From Shewanella polaris (lineage in GTDB: Bacteria > Pseudomonadota > Gammaproteobacteria > Enterobacterales > Shewanellaceae): a DNA stretch of 64,000 bases. The translations under genes were made by a program, and so were the position numbers. Each line of letters opens with the position of its first letter. Position 1 is the stretch's first letter. The stretch is from assembly GCF_006385555.1 (NCBI RefSeq), contig NZ_CP041036.1, positions 2,976,001-3,040,000 on the forward strand, read 5' to 3'. The notes under the pieces are model-generated. The model searched no databases. It was given only the letters and a program-made list of their open reading frames with translations, and was not told where the DNA came from. Positions 47,732 to 57,891 of the stretch are shown piece after piece.

Positions 47732-50700
47732 CTAGCTGAGCAAAGCCAATAAATCATTGGCATTACCCTGCCATGGACCTTGAGTGCCATCCGATAAAAT
47801 ACTATCTGCTAAACCTTGTTTGTGCTGCTGCATTTCTTGAATTTTCTCTTCAACGGTGCCTTGAGCAATCAATTTATACACGAATACTGGATTTAACTGA
47901 CCAATACGGTGAGCGCGATCAGTTGCTTGACGTTCTGCCGCTGGGTTCCACCAAGGATCGAAGTGAATAACAGTATCAGCAGCGGTTAGGTTAAGCCCAG
48001 TACCACCAGCTTTTAAACTGATCAAAAACACTGAATTATCGCCTTCTTGAAACGCATCAATTTGAGTCTGTCGGTCACGAGTTTGCCCCGTCAACTTACT
48101 ATAACTAATGGCCAAACGTTTTAGTTCATCTTCAATTAACGCCAGCATGCCAGTAAATTGGCTGAAGATAAGAATTTTACGACCGTCTTCAATCATGTCT
48201 GGCAGGTTTTGAATTAACCACGTCATTTTAGCGTTGTCTTTGACTTGCTGCGCTTGTTCAAGCTTCACTAAACGCGGATCGCAACAAGCTTGACGTAGCT
48301 TCAACAGTGCATCTAAAAATTCAATATGACTACTTGAAACTCCCTTTTTAGCAAATAATTCACGCAGCTTTTTCTCCATCACTAAACGGATAGATTCGTA
48401 CAAATTACGTTGGTCTTTTTCAAGTTCCAAAGTTTGAATAATCACCGTTTTTTCGGGTAACTCAGAAACCACTTCTTTCTTAGTTCGGCGCAACATAAAC
48501 GGAGCGATTCGTTTGCTCAATAACTGCGACTTTTCTACATCAGCTTGTTTCTCAATTGGGCCACGAAACTCTTTATTAAAATAAGTGTGTTGGCCTAATA
48601 AACCCGGTAAGCAAAAATCCATTAACGACTTTAGCTCGCCTAAATGGTTTTCAAGCGGTGTGCCAGATAAACATAAGCGAAACTTACCTTTAAGGGTTTT
48701 AATCACTTGAGTCACTTTGGCTTGCGCATTTTTGATTTGCTGTGCTTCATCCAAAATAATGTGCTCAAACACATATTCACTGTAAATGGCTTCATCTCGA
48801 AGCATTAATGGATAAGTGGTTACCACCACATCAAACTGGTTAATTTGCTCTAATAACGACTGGCGTTTACTACCGTGGATCACCACGACATTCAGCGATG
48901 GTGCAAATTTATGGGCTTCTTTTAACCAGTTCCCCACTAAACTAGTAGGACAAACAATTAAACTGGTGCGACGTATCGTCGCGTCTTGCTTAGCTTTCAG
49001 TAAAAAAGCCAAGGTTTGAATGGTTTTACCTAGGCCCATATCATCGGCCAAAATGCCACCTAATTGATATTCTTTAAGAAAACACAGCCAATCAAATCCC
49101 TGCTTTTGATAATCACGTAACGTTGCATGTAAACCAGCAGGTAACTCTACGAGAACGACACCTTTAAACTCTGCCAGTTTTGTGGCTAGGTTGCGTACTC
49201 GTTCACCATTAAGCAAACGCACGTCACTGGCCGATAAATCATTCAAAATATGTGCACGGTTACGGGGTATAGCAATAACATCACCAGAATGACGATTAAA
49301 CAATTCTTGGATAATGCTAATTAATGGCTTAATGGTTTTAGCTTTAATTTTAATAAAGCCACCATTGGGCCCAGGTAAAAGTAATTCATCATCATCTGCC
49401 GGCTCACCATTTTGTTGCAACCAACGAGCCACTAAGGCTAATAACGGTACGCTTTGGCCGTCAATATCGGCACTCAGCGATAGTGAAAACCATCCTGATT
49501 CATCATCGTCTACGAGGTCGACATCTAGCTGAGCATCGGTAATTTGTAGGTCAAAGTCATCATCAAAATGAATCTCCATGCCTAATGCATTCAATGCATC
49601 AAGACCGTTACTGGTCAATTCAGACCATTCGAAGATAGATTCTGGTAATAAACCAACACTGACATAATAAGCTTGCTGGGAACTTGCTAAAACATTCTCA
49701 GGCTCTAGTGTCACCAAACCAACATCAGTTAATGATTGCAATGCCGCAAGTTCTTTTTCAGTATCTCGGTGTACTTGATACTGAATCTGATTTTTTTTAA
49801 CAAGACTAATACGCTCAGGTTTAGTGCTGGCATTAAATATTATTTCGCCATAACAATGATCCACCCGAATAACCGGTTGCATAATCTGACTGCCGGCAAA
49901 AAACTCGCGGGTAAAGGTTAATCGAGTCAGTAATGGATCCGTGATTTCACAAAAATCAATTTCACTTGGCACCGGTACCGTTTTAGGTGAAAAGTGCTGC
50001 AGCATTTTATGGCTAATCGCATCAACTTGAGCTAATGGAACGGGCGGCATGTGTTGCAATAAACTCAATTTTTTTACCGGCAAATCAGTGTCGATTTGAC
50101 CTAAATGCAAATAATCTAACTCGACATATAATGGTGGCACTGTGGCGATAAATTCCCAATTTTCCAGCCCTGGCATACGCATTTGCATTTGGGTGTGTTT
50201 TTTATCATGCTCAAGCCAAATAAACTCAGGCACTATGGCTTTGCCCCACGTTAACGGTGTGCGATTTTCTTCCCAAAAACACACTTCTGCAGCCAGCATT
50301 TTTGTAATCGCTAAAAATGAAATTTCACCTTCAATGTAAATTTTAGAACCATGATTATTTGATGATAATAATAAGCTGATAATTTGCTTATCTTCAGGAT
50401 CTATCCACCACGGCATACTGTAACGAATATCGGCCAAAGCAAGTTTACTGCCCTTATTAAATTGACCTTTTTTATTTAATTTACTGCGTTTAAACTCAAC
50501 ATAAATGCCCTGAGGGTCATTGGACAACACATAAATAATGCGGTCTTTTTCTTCATCTTCAACCTCAAACTCAGCAACCGTCTTTTGTTCGTCAAGCTGA
50601 CGTAACCATTGGTGAATACGTTGTTCTTCAACTGGCTTTTTATCGACCAGTGCCAGCAATGCTGCTGTAACATGTTTGCAGTTGGTTCCGACCGGACAAG

Positions 50701-50944
50701 TACAATAAGAACGCATCACAATTTTGTGATTAACATTCACTAGGGTGATTTCTTGCCTATATGGCTCTGCTGCAGAACCTTGAACATAGGCTTCAATGTC
50801 ATGGTTATCACTACTAGCAGTGACTTCTAGCACACGGCCTTGGATCAAATAGTTTTGCGCTTTTTGAATTTGGGGGGCCGAAAACAGTTTCGCAATCATC
50901 TCTAATGAGAGCTTAATGGGAAGATTAAACAGTTTCGCCGACAT
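47732..50944 (-). CDS. SNF2-family helicase with SWIM zinc finger
   Basis: A 1070-residue DNA-dependent ATPase of the Swi2/Snf2 group. An N-terminal SWIM zinc finger (CTCPVGTNCKHV, ~82-95) is followed by a long acidic region of unknown fold, then the two helicase lobes: Walker A in DDMGLGKTIQT, DEAQ in LDEAQQIKN, and motifs V/VI in KAGGTGLNLTAAD and ATDRAHRIGQ. It probably remodels protein-DNA complexes during transcription or repair. The ATG follows AGG; the preceding TTG codon is not needed. It stands alone on its strand. Confidence 0.92.
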   Translation of the reverse strand: MSAKLFNLPIKLSLEMIAKLFSAPQIQKAQNYLIQGRVLEVTASSDNHDIEAYVQGSAAEPYRQEITLVNVNHKIVMRSYCTCPVGTNCKHVTAALLALVDKKPVEEQRIHQWLRQLDEQKTVAEFEVEDEEKDRIIYVLSNDPQGIYVEFKRSKLNKKGQFNKGSKLALADIRYSMPWWIDPEDKQIISLLLSSNNHGSKIYIEGEISFLAITKMLAAEVCFWEENRTPLTWGKAIVPEFIWLEHDKKHTQMQMRMPGLENWEFIATVPPLYVELDYLHLGQIDTDLPVKKLSLLQHMPPVPLAQVDAISHKMLQHFSPKTVPVPSEIDFCEITDPLLTRLTFTREFFAGSQIMQPVIRVDHCYGEIIFNASTKPERISLVKKNQIQYQVHRDTEKELAALQSLTDVGLVTLEPENVLASSQQAYYVSVGLLPESIFEWSELTSNGLDALNALGMEIHFDDDFDLQITDAQLDVDLVDDDESGWFSLSLSADIDGQSVPLLALVARWLQQNGEPADDDELLLPGPNGGFIKIKAKTIKPLISIIQELFNRHSGDVIAIPRNRAHILNDLSASDVRLLNGERVRNLATKLAEFKGVVLVELPAGLHATLRDYQKQGFDWLCFLKEYQLGGILADDMGLGKTIQTLAFLLKAKQDATIRRTSLIVCPTSLVGNWLKEAHKFAPSLNVVVIHGSKRQSLLEQINQFDVVVTTYPLMLRDEAIYSEYVFEHIILDEAQQIKNAQAKVTQVIKTLKGKFRLCLSGTPLENHLGELKSLMDFCLPGLLGQHTYFNKEFRGPIEKQADVEKSQLLSKRIAPFMLRRTKKEVVSELPEKTVIIQTLELEKDQRNLYESIRLVMEKKLRELFAKKGVSSSHIEFLDALLKLRQACCDPRLVKLEQAQQVKDNAKMTWLIQNLPDMIEDGRKILIFSQFTGMLALIEDELKRLAISYSKLTGQTRDRQTQIDAFQEGDNSVFLISLKAGGTGLNLTAADTVIHFDPWWNPAAERQATDRAHRIGQLNPVFVYKLIAQGTVEEKIQEMQQHKQGLADSILSDGTQGPWQGNANDLLALLS

Positions 50945-51136
50945 CAATATACCTAATAAAACCGCAGCAAAATAAGCAATGGCTGCTGATAAAAAGTTAA
51001 CTTACCATTCTATGGAAGAAAGCAGATAATATCTAGGCTTTGCTGATGTTTCGAGCAAAAAACTCAACTAATAACGCAATCGCGCAGCTGTGGCTTAGCT
51101 AAAGTACACCAAGATTAAAAATCGACTGTCGATCCC

Positions 51137-51403
51137 TAGGGTCTGTTGATCTTTGCAGGTTAAATTTTGTTCGAGATAAAAACATTTTAATCGAGGCGAG
51201 CGGATTGCTGCCTAGCAATCTAAGCTAAATTAGCTCAACAAAGAGTAAAACGTTTTTAGCCGAACCCTTCGGGCAGCGTTTGTTGGTCATTTTTACTGCG
51301 TTATCGACTTTTTATGTAGAATAACTACACCACAAAGTCTCTGCCTTGTACAAATGACCAACAATTCGCTGCAAAAACAACCTTGAAAGATCAACAGGCC
51401 CTA
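51137..51403. mobile_element. Second small inverted-repeat element (MITE-like), 267 bases, TA-flanked
   Basis: The ends form a 25-base inverted repeat with three mismatches: the left begins TAGGGTCTGTTGATCTTT, and the right, read inward on the other strand, TAGGGCCTGTTGATCTTT. Both are bounded by TA, as expected for the TA target of IS630/Tc1-mariner elements. The interior has no open frame. It fills most of the 497-base gap upstream of the helicase gene; the remaining flanks (50945-51136, 51404-51441) show nothing. It differs from the element at 16038. Confidence 0.75.
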
Positions 51404-51441
51404 AAACAAACAAAAATTTCACACTTAACCCATTCGCGCCA

Positions 51442-51768
51442 TCAATAGGTGATTATGGTAATCACAATCATCAATAAAAAAGGCGAAAGTAAAAACAAGG
51501 TTTTTAAGCGAGTTAATTGATGTCTTAACCGCTGTAAAGCAGGATCTTGCAACAATGATAAATGACCAGAATGAAACGACTCCATCAACAGAATTTGAGT
51601 ATACTTTTGTGCCTGCTCCATTTTACTGCTCATGTCATGGCAACGTTGATACTCGTCAGGATAGTAAAGCTGAATATATTGGCAAATACCTTGGGTCATC
51701 ATATTCAATTTATATATCAAAAAACTCATTGTTATTATTGATAAAACAACCCAACTAAACACAATCAT
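51442..51768 (-). CDS. Small membrane protein of unknown function
   Basis: A 108-residue protein with a transmembrane helix at each end (~1-20 and ~88-107) and a polar, helical middle of about 65 residues containing QYIQLYYPDEYQRC and LRHQLTRLKTLF. This hairpin layout, with both ends in the membrane, suggests a real gene. I do not recognise the family. It stands between the second small element and the HupE/UreJ-like gene, on the same strand as both neighbours. Confidence 0.6.
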   Translation of the reverse strand: MIVFSWVVLSIITMSFLIYKLNMMTQGICQYIQLYYPDEYQRCHDMSSKMEQAQKYTQILLMESFHSGHLSLLQDPALQRLRHQLTRLKTLFLLSPFLLMIVITIITY

Positions 51769-51877
51769 TTAACGCCTCTATTTACCTATACCAACACGTT
51801 CAAAAATCTTATTCGATCAATCACGTTAAAAAGTAACAGCCATGTAAAATGGTTACTATGAAAAAATTAATGACTCA

Positions 51878-53002
51878 CTAAAAACGCTCAACAGACCATT
51901 GTATTGCCATCAATCCAATCGCGACCGAGCCAAGTTGCATCCCCCAGTTTCGATACCAGAGGGTATGACGAATAAATATTAATAACGGCAAAACTGCCGC
52001 TAAAATAGCCAGTTGGCCTATTTCAACGCCAACATTAAATGCTAAGATTGCTAATAATTTTTGATTTTCAGGCAATCCAAGTTCACCTAATACTCCAGCA
52101 AATCCCATGCCGTGTAATAAGCCAAACGCAAAAGTGATCCAACCTAATCGCAATACAATTGGCCACACATTATTTAAGGCGGCAAACAACACCGACAATG
52201 CGATGCCAAGCTCAACCCAATGGCTACTGAAATTAAGGACTCCCATCGCAGTGGCCGTTAACGTGACTGAATGCGCTAACGTAAATGCGGTAACAATCCA
52301 CGCGGTATCTTTAAAAATTTGTTTCGGGTTATCGATTGCATGCCATTTTTTTTGTTCTCGAACCAATACACAAGTGAGCAACAATGCCAGCAAAAATAAA
52401 ATATGATCTGTGCCTTTCCAAATATGAATCATGCCTTGATAAACATATTCAGTAAACGTAGCGCTGGCCTGACTTTCACCTAAATTAACCAATATTGTTG
52501 GCTTATCGTTATTGATTACACGAGCGTATTGATGATCGGGCGCGGTAATAGTCACAATCACTTGATGATCGGGATCAATATCAAAAAAGGCTTGATCATT
52601 GATGGATAACACCCCCGAACTATTACACTCAGCTTGAAACGAGGCGACTAAATAGCCTTCATTAAAATGCTGATCAATTTGTTGGGCGTCTTTAAAAGTC
52701 AGCGGACAATCTTGTTGTCGACCAATGGCTAAAGAAGATTGTAAATAATCAACCATAGCCACATGATTGGCTTGTAATTCTGCCCAAGTGATCTCGCCAT
52801 CTTGGTTATCATCCATAGGAACAATTTGATTGATATCAAAAAATCCCACTTGCCAAGTCCCCTGTATTTGCCCTTGTTTATCCACGTTAACGGACAAATA
52901 ACTGGTGCTCATTTGATGGGCAAAACTGCTATAACAAAATAATATCGAAAGCAATAATACACTGCTGGTGAACAACTTAAGGAATTGTCTATATCGTTTC
53001 AC
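51878..53002 (-). CDS. HupE/UreJ-like membrane protein
   Basis: A 374-residue envelope protein. A signal peptide ends near SSFAHQMSTS. A periplasmic domain of ~170 residues includes an EF-hand-like calcium loop, DDNQDGEITWAEL. The C-terminal half is a six-helix membrane domain with the HupE/UreJ_2 signature (GMIHIWKGTDHILFLLALL, LAHSVTLTATA, LLHGMGFAG). Histidines in the helices suggest metal transport, as proposed for HupE-type nickel/cobalt carriers. No hydrogenase or urease genes are adjacent, so the metal is uncertain. Confidence 0.82.
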   Translation of the reverse strand: MKRYRQFLKLFTSSVLLLSILFCYSSFAHQMSTSYLSVNVDKQGQIQGTWQVGFFDINQIVPMDDNQDGEITWAELQANHVAMVDYLQSSLAIGRQQDCPLTFKDAQQIDQHFNEGYLVASFQAECNSSGVLSINDQAFFDIDPDHQVIVTITAPDHQYARVINNDKPTILVNLGESQASATFTEYVYQGMIHIWKGTDHILFLLALLLTCVLVREQKKWHAIDNPKQIFKDTAWIVTAFTLAHSVTLTATAMGVLNFSSHWVELGIALSVLFAALNNVWPIVLRLGWITFAFGLLHGMGFAGVLGELGLPENQKLLAILAFNVGVEIGQLAILAAVLPLLIFIRHTLWYRNWGMQLGSVAIGLMAIQWSVERF

Positions 53003-53246
53003 TAAAGGGTCCTTACAGACTATGTTTTCGAGACAAAGATGACGGCGAGTAATACTAACGTTTTATCATTAATAGCGCGACCCAACAATGCTTTAGCTTG
53101 CTATTAAAACAATCAGTTATACAAAAGCTTCTACCTGCCAGATTATTGTTATTCAGTAAAGTACTTATTAACGTTTACAAAAAATGTGGATAAACAACCT
53201 AGGAAGTCAATTATAAAACATCAATGCATTAAACAAACCTATAAAA

Positions 53247-53273
53247 AAACACCATAGGTTCGCTATGGTGTTT
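53247..53273 (-). terminator. Terminator after the CPA2 antiporter gene
   Basis: An 11-base stem AAACACCATAG/CTATGGTGTTT with loop GTTCG is followed by a run of T on the minus strand, 20 bases after the stop. Confidence 0.88.
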
Positions 53274-53292
53274 CTAAGATAATCAACAGTCC

Positions 53293-55245
53293 TTAGCCTT
53301 GGAGTAAATATTCTTCCGCTTTCTCAATACTGCGCGGTTTACCCACCAGCATTAAAATATCATTACGAGTTAACACCCACTCTGGTGGTGGCGGATCTAT
53401 TTCCTCCCCTTTACGGCGTACAGCACGTAGCTCTACATCCAAAGTTTGCCACGGAATATCGGCAACTTTTTTACCTACCGCACTGGCTCCAGAAGCCAAT
53501 GACACCGCGTGCAATAAATCCAAGGTGAAATCAGTTTCAGTTCCCGAGAAAAAGCCATGTAGATATTGATAGTGATTACGCCGCTCAGACTCAAGGCGTT
53601 TAATGATACGAGGTAATGGTACGCCACATTTGTACAACACTTGCGAGACCAACATCAAACTACCTTCGAGCGACTCTGGAATAACTTGCGTGGCACCCGC
53701 GTCTTTAAGCTCATGCAAATTACTATCATCACGAGTACGCACCAATATTTTTACGTCAGGAGCAAGCTTACGCGCCACGGCTAAACACTCTTCGGATTGT
53801 CTGGGTTCGCAAAACGTCACTACTACTAAACTGGCTTGGCGTATGCCCATATTCTTTAATAGCGCCATCCTGCAGGCATCACCAAAATGAATATTTTCAC
53901 CCGCAGCCCTCGCTTCTGTCACCCGAGTAGGATCTAAATCCATTACCATGTAAGGCACGGCTTCAGTTTTTAAAAAACGGGCAATGGTTTGTCCTACACG
54001 GCCATAACCTAAAATAAGAACTGCATCACTGCTATCAGAAGGAGGCAATGCTCTCTCTATTGCTTCTTGTTTAGAAGACAATCTATTGCCGCTGACCTTT
54101 TTGGCAATATCAACGCTATGACGGATCAACCAAGGTGCTATCGACATCGAAATCACCGCCACCGCAACTAACACAGTACTCACTTCGGTTTCGAGTAATT
54201 GATAATTTACCGCCAATGCTAACAATACAAAACTAAACTCACCAACTTGGCCTAGACTGATTGCGGTACTGAGCGATACCTTGGTATTTTCGCCCACAAG
54301 TTTAAGCAAACCATGCACGATCAATATTTTAGTTAACACCACGCCGACCAAAATCAATAATACTTGCCACCAATATTGCATCACTAAATTGAAATCTAAC
54401 AGCATACCAATAGAGATAAAAAATAAGCCCATTAATAAATCACGAAATGGCCTAATGTCAGCTTCTAACTGACGTCGATACTGACTTTCACCCAACAACA
54501 TCCCCGCAATAAAAGCCCCTAATGCCATCGACAACCCAAGCCATTGGGTAAATGCGCCGGTCACTAGGGCTACAACCAAGGTTGATAACACGAATAACTC
54601 ATTTGAACGTGAGCGTGCCACTTCGTCAAAAATCCGCGGCAATATCCATTTACCAAATGACATTAATCCTAAAAAGGCCAAAATACCGGTGAGTAATCCC
54701 CAGGCGATATTGTTGAAGCTCATTTCAGCACCGCCTTTGGCTAACAGCGGCATTAAAATCAATAACGGCACTACCGCTAAATCTTGAAATAACAACACAC
54801 TAACCGACAGCTCGCCATGCTTTCGTCTTAACCAACCCAGTTCATTAAGCAACTTCAACACAATGGCTGTCGACGATAGCGCGATAGCAGACCCAATCAC
54901 CACTGCAGCGACTAAGTTTTGCCCAACCAACATAGCAATACCGCCAGCCACAAAAGCCGTTAACAGCATTTGTGCACTACCCAAACCAAAAACGGTGCGA
55001 CGCATTGCCCACAATCGAGGTACTGAAAACTCAAGGCCGAGGGTAAACATTAACAGTACAACACCTAACTCAGCCACTGATTGCATTTGTAACTGGGTAA
55101 ACCAATGGAAACCATTGGGGCCACTCACAACCCCGGTCAACAAATAAGCTAAAATAGCTGGCAAGCCAAGTCTACGTAACAATGCAATCGCCACAATAGC
55201 AATCACAAGCATCAACAAAATATGGATAAAAATGCTGTGTTCCAT
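53293..55245 (-). CDS. CPA2 cation:proton antiporter with TrkA domains (KefB-like)
   Basis: A 650-residue inner-membrane protein. About 12 helices form the Na/H exchanger-type domain (LPAILAYLLTGVVSGPNG, VLLMFTLGLEFSV, SSTAIVLKLLNE, FFISIGMLLDFN). A cytoplasmic TrkA-N domain has the nucleotide-binding motif LGYGRVGQTIARFL, and a TrkA-C domain ends the protein. Such proteins exchange potassium or sodium for protons under regulatory ligand control. It resembles KefB/KefC, but the glutathione-binding details cannot be judged. It is divergent from the GGDEF gene. Confidence 0.9.
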   Translation of the reverse strand: MEHSIFIHILLMLVIAIVAIALLRRLGLPAILAYLLTGVVSGPNGFHWFTQLQMQSVAELGVVLLMFTLGLEFSVPRLWAMRRTVFGLGSAQMLLTAFVAGGIAMLVGQNLVAAVVIGSAIALSSTAIVLKLLNELGWLRRKHGELSVSVLLFQDLAVVPLLILMPLLAKGGAEMSFNNIAWGLLTGILAFLGLMSFGKWILPRIFDEVARSRSNELFVLSTLVVALVTGAFTQWLGLSMALGAFIAGMLLGESQYRRQLEADIRPFRDLLMGLFFISIGMLLDFNLVMQYWWQVLLILVGVVLTKILIVHGLLKLVGENTKVSLSTAISLGQVGEFSFVLLALAVNYQLLETEVSTVLVAVAVISMSIAPWLIRHSVDIAKKVSGNRLSSKQEAIERALPPSDSSDAVLILGYGRVGQTIARFLKTEAVPYMVMDLDPTRVTEARAAGENIHFGDACRMALLKNMGIRQASLVVVTFCEPRQSEECLAVARKLAPDVKILVRTRDDSNLHELKDAGATQVIPESLEGSLMLVSQVLYKCGVPLPRIIKRLESERRNHYQYLHGFFSGTETDFTLDLLHAVSLASGASAVGKKVADIPWQTLDVELRAVRRKGEEIDPPPPEWVLTRNDILMLVGKPRSIEKAEEYLLQG

Positions 55246-55406
55246 TCGGGATTAGGCTCCTTGTCAAAAAACTGTCGAAAGGGAATTAAACGTTTTAATT
55301 CTACTACAGTAAAACAATAACCAATTAATAACTATAGAAAAATTTTCATAGGCACGATTATTGCTATTAACATAGTAATTAGTTGTCACGTACTGGAACA
55401 AATACA

Positions 55407-56279
55407 ATGGATTTTTCAATAGCAACAGAATTATATCCTGAGGATTACTGGTATCGTTCAGACACTTACTTGAATACGGAATCTGAATTAGACCTTATTC
55501 AAGTAATTCAACAACTACATGGAAGTTTAGATCCTCGGACAGTTTTTGCCTGTTTTGGCAAAACCCTAGGACAACATTTGCCTGTCAAAGGAGTGCAGTT
55601 GACCCTAGATAAACAAAAATTTGTTTGGGGACGTCACTACGGTATTGAACTACAACGTACTGTTAATGATATGTTTTACATAACATATCAGTTATCAGTA
55701 CCCCTCACGCCGTCACAAAAACAAACATTAGAACGACTTGAAAGTGTGTTAGTTCAGCCGTTAAATAATGCGTTAAAGTATCAAAATATGTCAAATCAAG
55801 CCATGTTTGACGCATTAACTAACTTAGGTAACCGTTATTATTATCGGCAAGCTATTGATATTGCATTAGCACGAGTCAATCGCCGGCAAGGGCAAGTGTC
55901 GTTAATTGTTTTAGATTTAGATAAATTTAAACAACTTAATGATGTACACGGCCATAAAGTGGGTGATTTTGTATTAGTTGGTTTTGCAGAGTTAATCAAT
56001 CAGGCCATTCGTAATACCGACCAAGCTTTCAGGATCGGTGGTGACGAATTTGTCATAATTACCCAAGGCGGATCCCACGCGGCGGCAAATGTATGCGAAC
56101 GTATTATAGAAATGATGCCAAAACATGCTGAACTCACCGAATATAACATTCAATGCAGTTTCGGCGTTGCGGAGTCGTTACCGCAGCAAGAGGTTGAAGA
56201 TTTATATGAGCGAGCAGATAAAGCAATGTATGCAGCAAAAGCAGCTGGTCGCAATTGTTATCGAATCTGCGATAAATAA
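55407..56279 (+). CDS. Diguanylate cyclase with short N-terminal sensor
   Basis: A 290-residue soluble protein. The first ~125 residues look like a degenerate GAF-type sensor (DPRTVFACFGKTLGQHL, QLSVPLTPSQKQTLERLE). The rest is a GGDEF domain with DALTNLGNR, LDLDKFKQLND and an intact active site RIGGDEFVII, so cyclic di-GMP synthesis is expected. No inhibitory-site RxxD was noted. The ATG is chosen over a TTG eight codons upstream. Its stop lies within a repeated GATAAATAAC sequence. Confidence 0.88.
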   Translation: MDFSIATELYPEDYWYRSDTYLNTESELDLIQVIQQLHGSLDPRTVFACFGKTLGQHLPVKGVQLTLDKQKFVWGRHYGIELQRTVNDMFYITYQLSVPLTPSQKQTLERLESVLVQPLNNALKYQNMSNQAMFDALTNLGNRYYYRQAIDIALARVNRRQGQVSLIVLDLDKFKQLNDVHGHKVGDFVLVGFAELINQAIRNTDQAFRIGGDEFVIITQGGSHAAANVCERIIEMMPKHAELTEYNIQCSFGVAESLPQQEVEDLYERADKAMYAAKAAGRNCYRICDK

Positions 56280-56300
56280 CCTGAGCTCGGGATAAATAAC
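56271..56300. repeat. Duplicated GATAAATAAC around a MITE-end-like sequence
   Basis: GATAAATAAC occurs at 56271-56280 and 56291-56300, separated by CTGAGCTCGG. The sequence TAACCTGAGCTCGGGATAA across it differs by one base from the end of the 16038 element, so it may be a solo end or an excision remnant at the 3' end of the cyclase gene. Confidence 0.5.
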
Positions 56301-56339
56301 ATAAAAGTTTCCATCCAAACTGACAACTAATTGTAAAAA

Positions 56340-56369
56340 AAGACCTTATATCAATCAATAAGGTCTTTA
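56340..56369. terminator. Terminator between the GGDEF gene and the RimK-like gene
   Basis: An 11-base stem AAAGACCTTAT/ATAAGGTCTTT with an eight-base loop lies between two convergent genes. The A-run before it gives a good T-run on the minus strand. Confidence 0.85.
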
Positions 56370-56389
56370 ATATCTGCATTAAAATGACA

Positions 56390-57841
56390 TTACATTCCAC
56401 GCAGTTGAATACGCCTTAAAAACTCCGTCATTACGCGATCATAAACTAAGTCACCTAAAAACAAATCCTCGACGCCATGGTCAATACTTGGATTGTCGTT
56501 CACTTCAATCACATAAGCTTTACCGTCTATTTCTTTTAAATCGACACCATACAATCCTGCACCAATTAAATTAGACGCTTTTACCGCTGCATCAACAATA
56601 TTTTGCGGCACCATTTTCAAATCGATACAGTCAAAATCACCACTGCTTACGCGGCCACTTTGATGATGTTGGTAAATCTGCCAATGGCCGCGACTCATAA
56701 AGTAACGACAGGCATAAATAGGTTGACGATTTAACACCCCGATACGCCAATCATAATCGGTTGGCATAAACGCTTGGGCTAAAATTAACGCACTGTGTTC
56801 AAAAATTATAGCAGCTTGTTCAAGTAAGGTTTCACGGTCTTTCACTTTAACCACCCCGAGCGAAAATGCGCCATCAGGCACTTTAAGCACAATCGGTAAG
56901 CCGATGGTATCAATAACATTATCGGCCCAGTTTTTATCTGAGGCTTTAAAGATTAAACTTTTGGGTACAGGCACTTTATGTTTATTTAATAGCTCGGTTA
57001 AAAATACCTTATTAGTACACTTCATAATGGATTCAGGATCGTCCATTACCACCAACCCAAGTTGCTCTGCGGCTTTAGCAAACCGATAGGTAAAGTTGCT
57101 GATATTGGTGGTTGAGCGAATAAATAAACCATCAAATTCGCTTAACCGAGCCAGATCATGAGATCCTATTTGGACCAAATCCATACCAATACGATTAGCT
57201 GACTTAGTAAATAGCTTGAGTGCGCCTTTGTTTGATGGCAACATTTTTTCATGCTCATCCACCAACATGGCAATTTCGTAACGATAACGTTTCGACGGTT
57301 TCGGTAAACGCCACACTTTTTGCGAAAACACTTCAAGATACTTGGCAAATAAATCTTGTTCTGAGTCGGTTAAGTCTTGAAACGCCGCAGGCTCAATGGT
57401 ATTAACTTGCCATTTCCCTGACATTTTTAACAAACTCACCTGCAATACAGGCACGGTAAAACGTTCAAATATTTTACGCGCAAGCTTCTCCAGTGATGGA
57501 TTATCACAATAGCCAAAAAACAGCTTCATGGTCACTTCATTCACCGTATCTGGTAGCTTATCTAAGTCTGATTGCGGCAAACTAAAAAAACGGTCTTGAG
57601 ATAAATCATTAATGGTCATTACCCTAGGGATCACCCTATGACCGCGAGCTTCAGCCATGAGCGAGCAGTAATAACCGGTACTTAAATAGTCATAACTGCG
57701 ACACAAGTTAATCACTTGCATGGCACTTTGATCTGCAAATGCACCCATTTCTAAATAATCATGAACCGTGACCATATGGTCACTGGGTAAATAAGGACGC
57801 CAATCATTAACATCGTCGGTGACAATTAAAAAATGAGCCAT
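56390..57841 (-). CDS. RimK-family ATP-grasp ligase with RLAN domain
   Basis: A 483-residue enzyme predicted to join an amino acid or peptide through an acyl-phosphate. The N-terminal ~180 residues match the RLAN domain (HFLIVTDDVNDWRPYLP, NLCRSYDYLSTGYYCSLMAEARGHRVIP). The C-terminal part is an ATP-grasp domain: SIMKCTNKVFLTELL, IVLKVPDGAFSLGV, the RIGVLNRQPIYACRY strand and metal ligands in YVIEVNDNPSIDHGVED. It is related to RimK, which adds glutamate to ribosomal protein S6, but its target is unknown. It is divergent from the GNAT-C39 gene by only 50 bases, suggesting shared control and function. Confidence 0.85.
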   Translation of the reverse strand: MAHFLIVTDDVNDWRPYLPSDHMVTVHDYLEMGAFADQSAMQVINLCRSYDYLSTGYYCSLMAEARGHRVIPRVMTINDLSQDRFFSLPQSDLDKLPDTVNEVTMKLFFGYCDNPSLEKLARKIFERFTVPVLQVSLLKMSGKWQVNTIEPAAFQDLTDSEQDLFAKYLEVFSQKVWRLPKPSKRYRYEIAMLVDEHEKMLPSNKGALKLFTKSANRIGMDLVQIGSHDLARLSEFDGLFIRSTTNISNFTYRFAKAAEQLGLVVMDDPESIMKCTNKVFLTELLNKHKVPVPKSLIFKASDKNWADNVIDTIGLPIVLKVPDGAFSLGVVKVKDRETLLEQAAIIFEHSALILAQAFMPTDYDWRIGVLNRQPIYACRYFMSRGHWQIYQHHQSGRVSSGDFDCIDLKMVPQNIVDAAVKASNLIGAGLYGVDLKEIDGKAYVIEVNDNPSIDHGVEDLFLGDLVYDRVMTEFLRRIQLRGM

Positions 57842-57891
57842 AAATATCTGTTGCCTCTTGTGCGGTTTAGCGCGTAAATTAAGCCACTATC

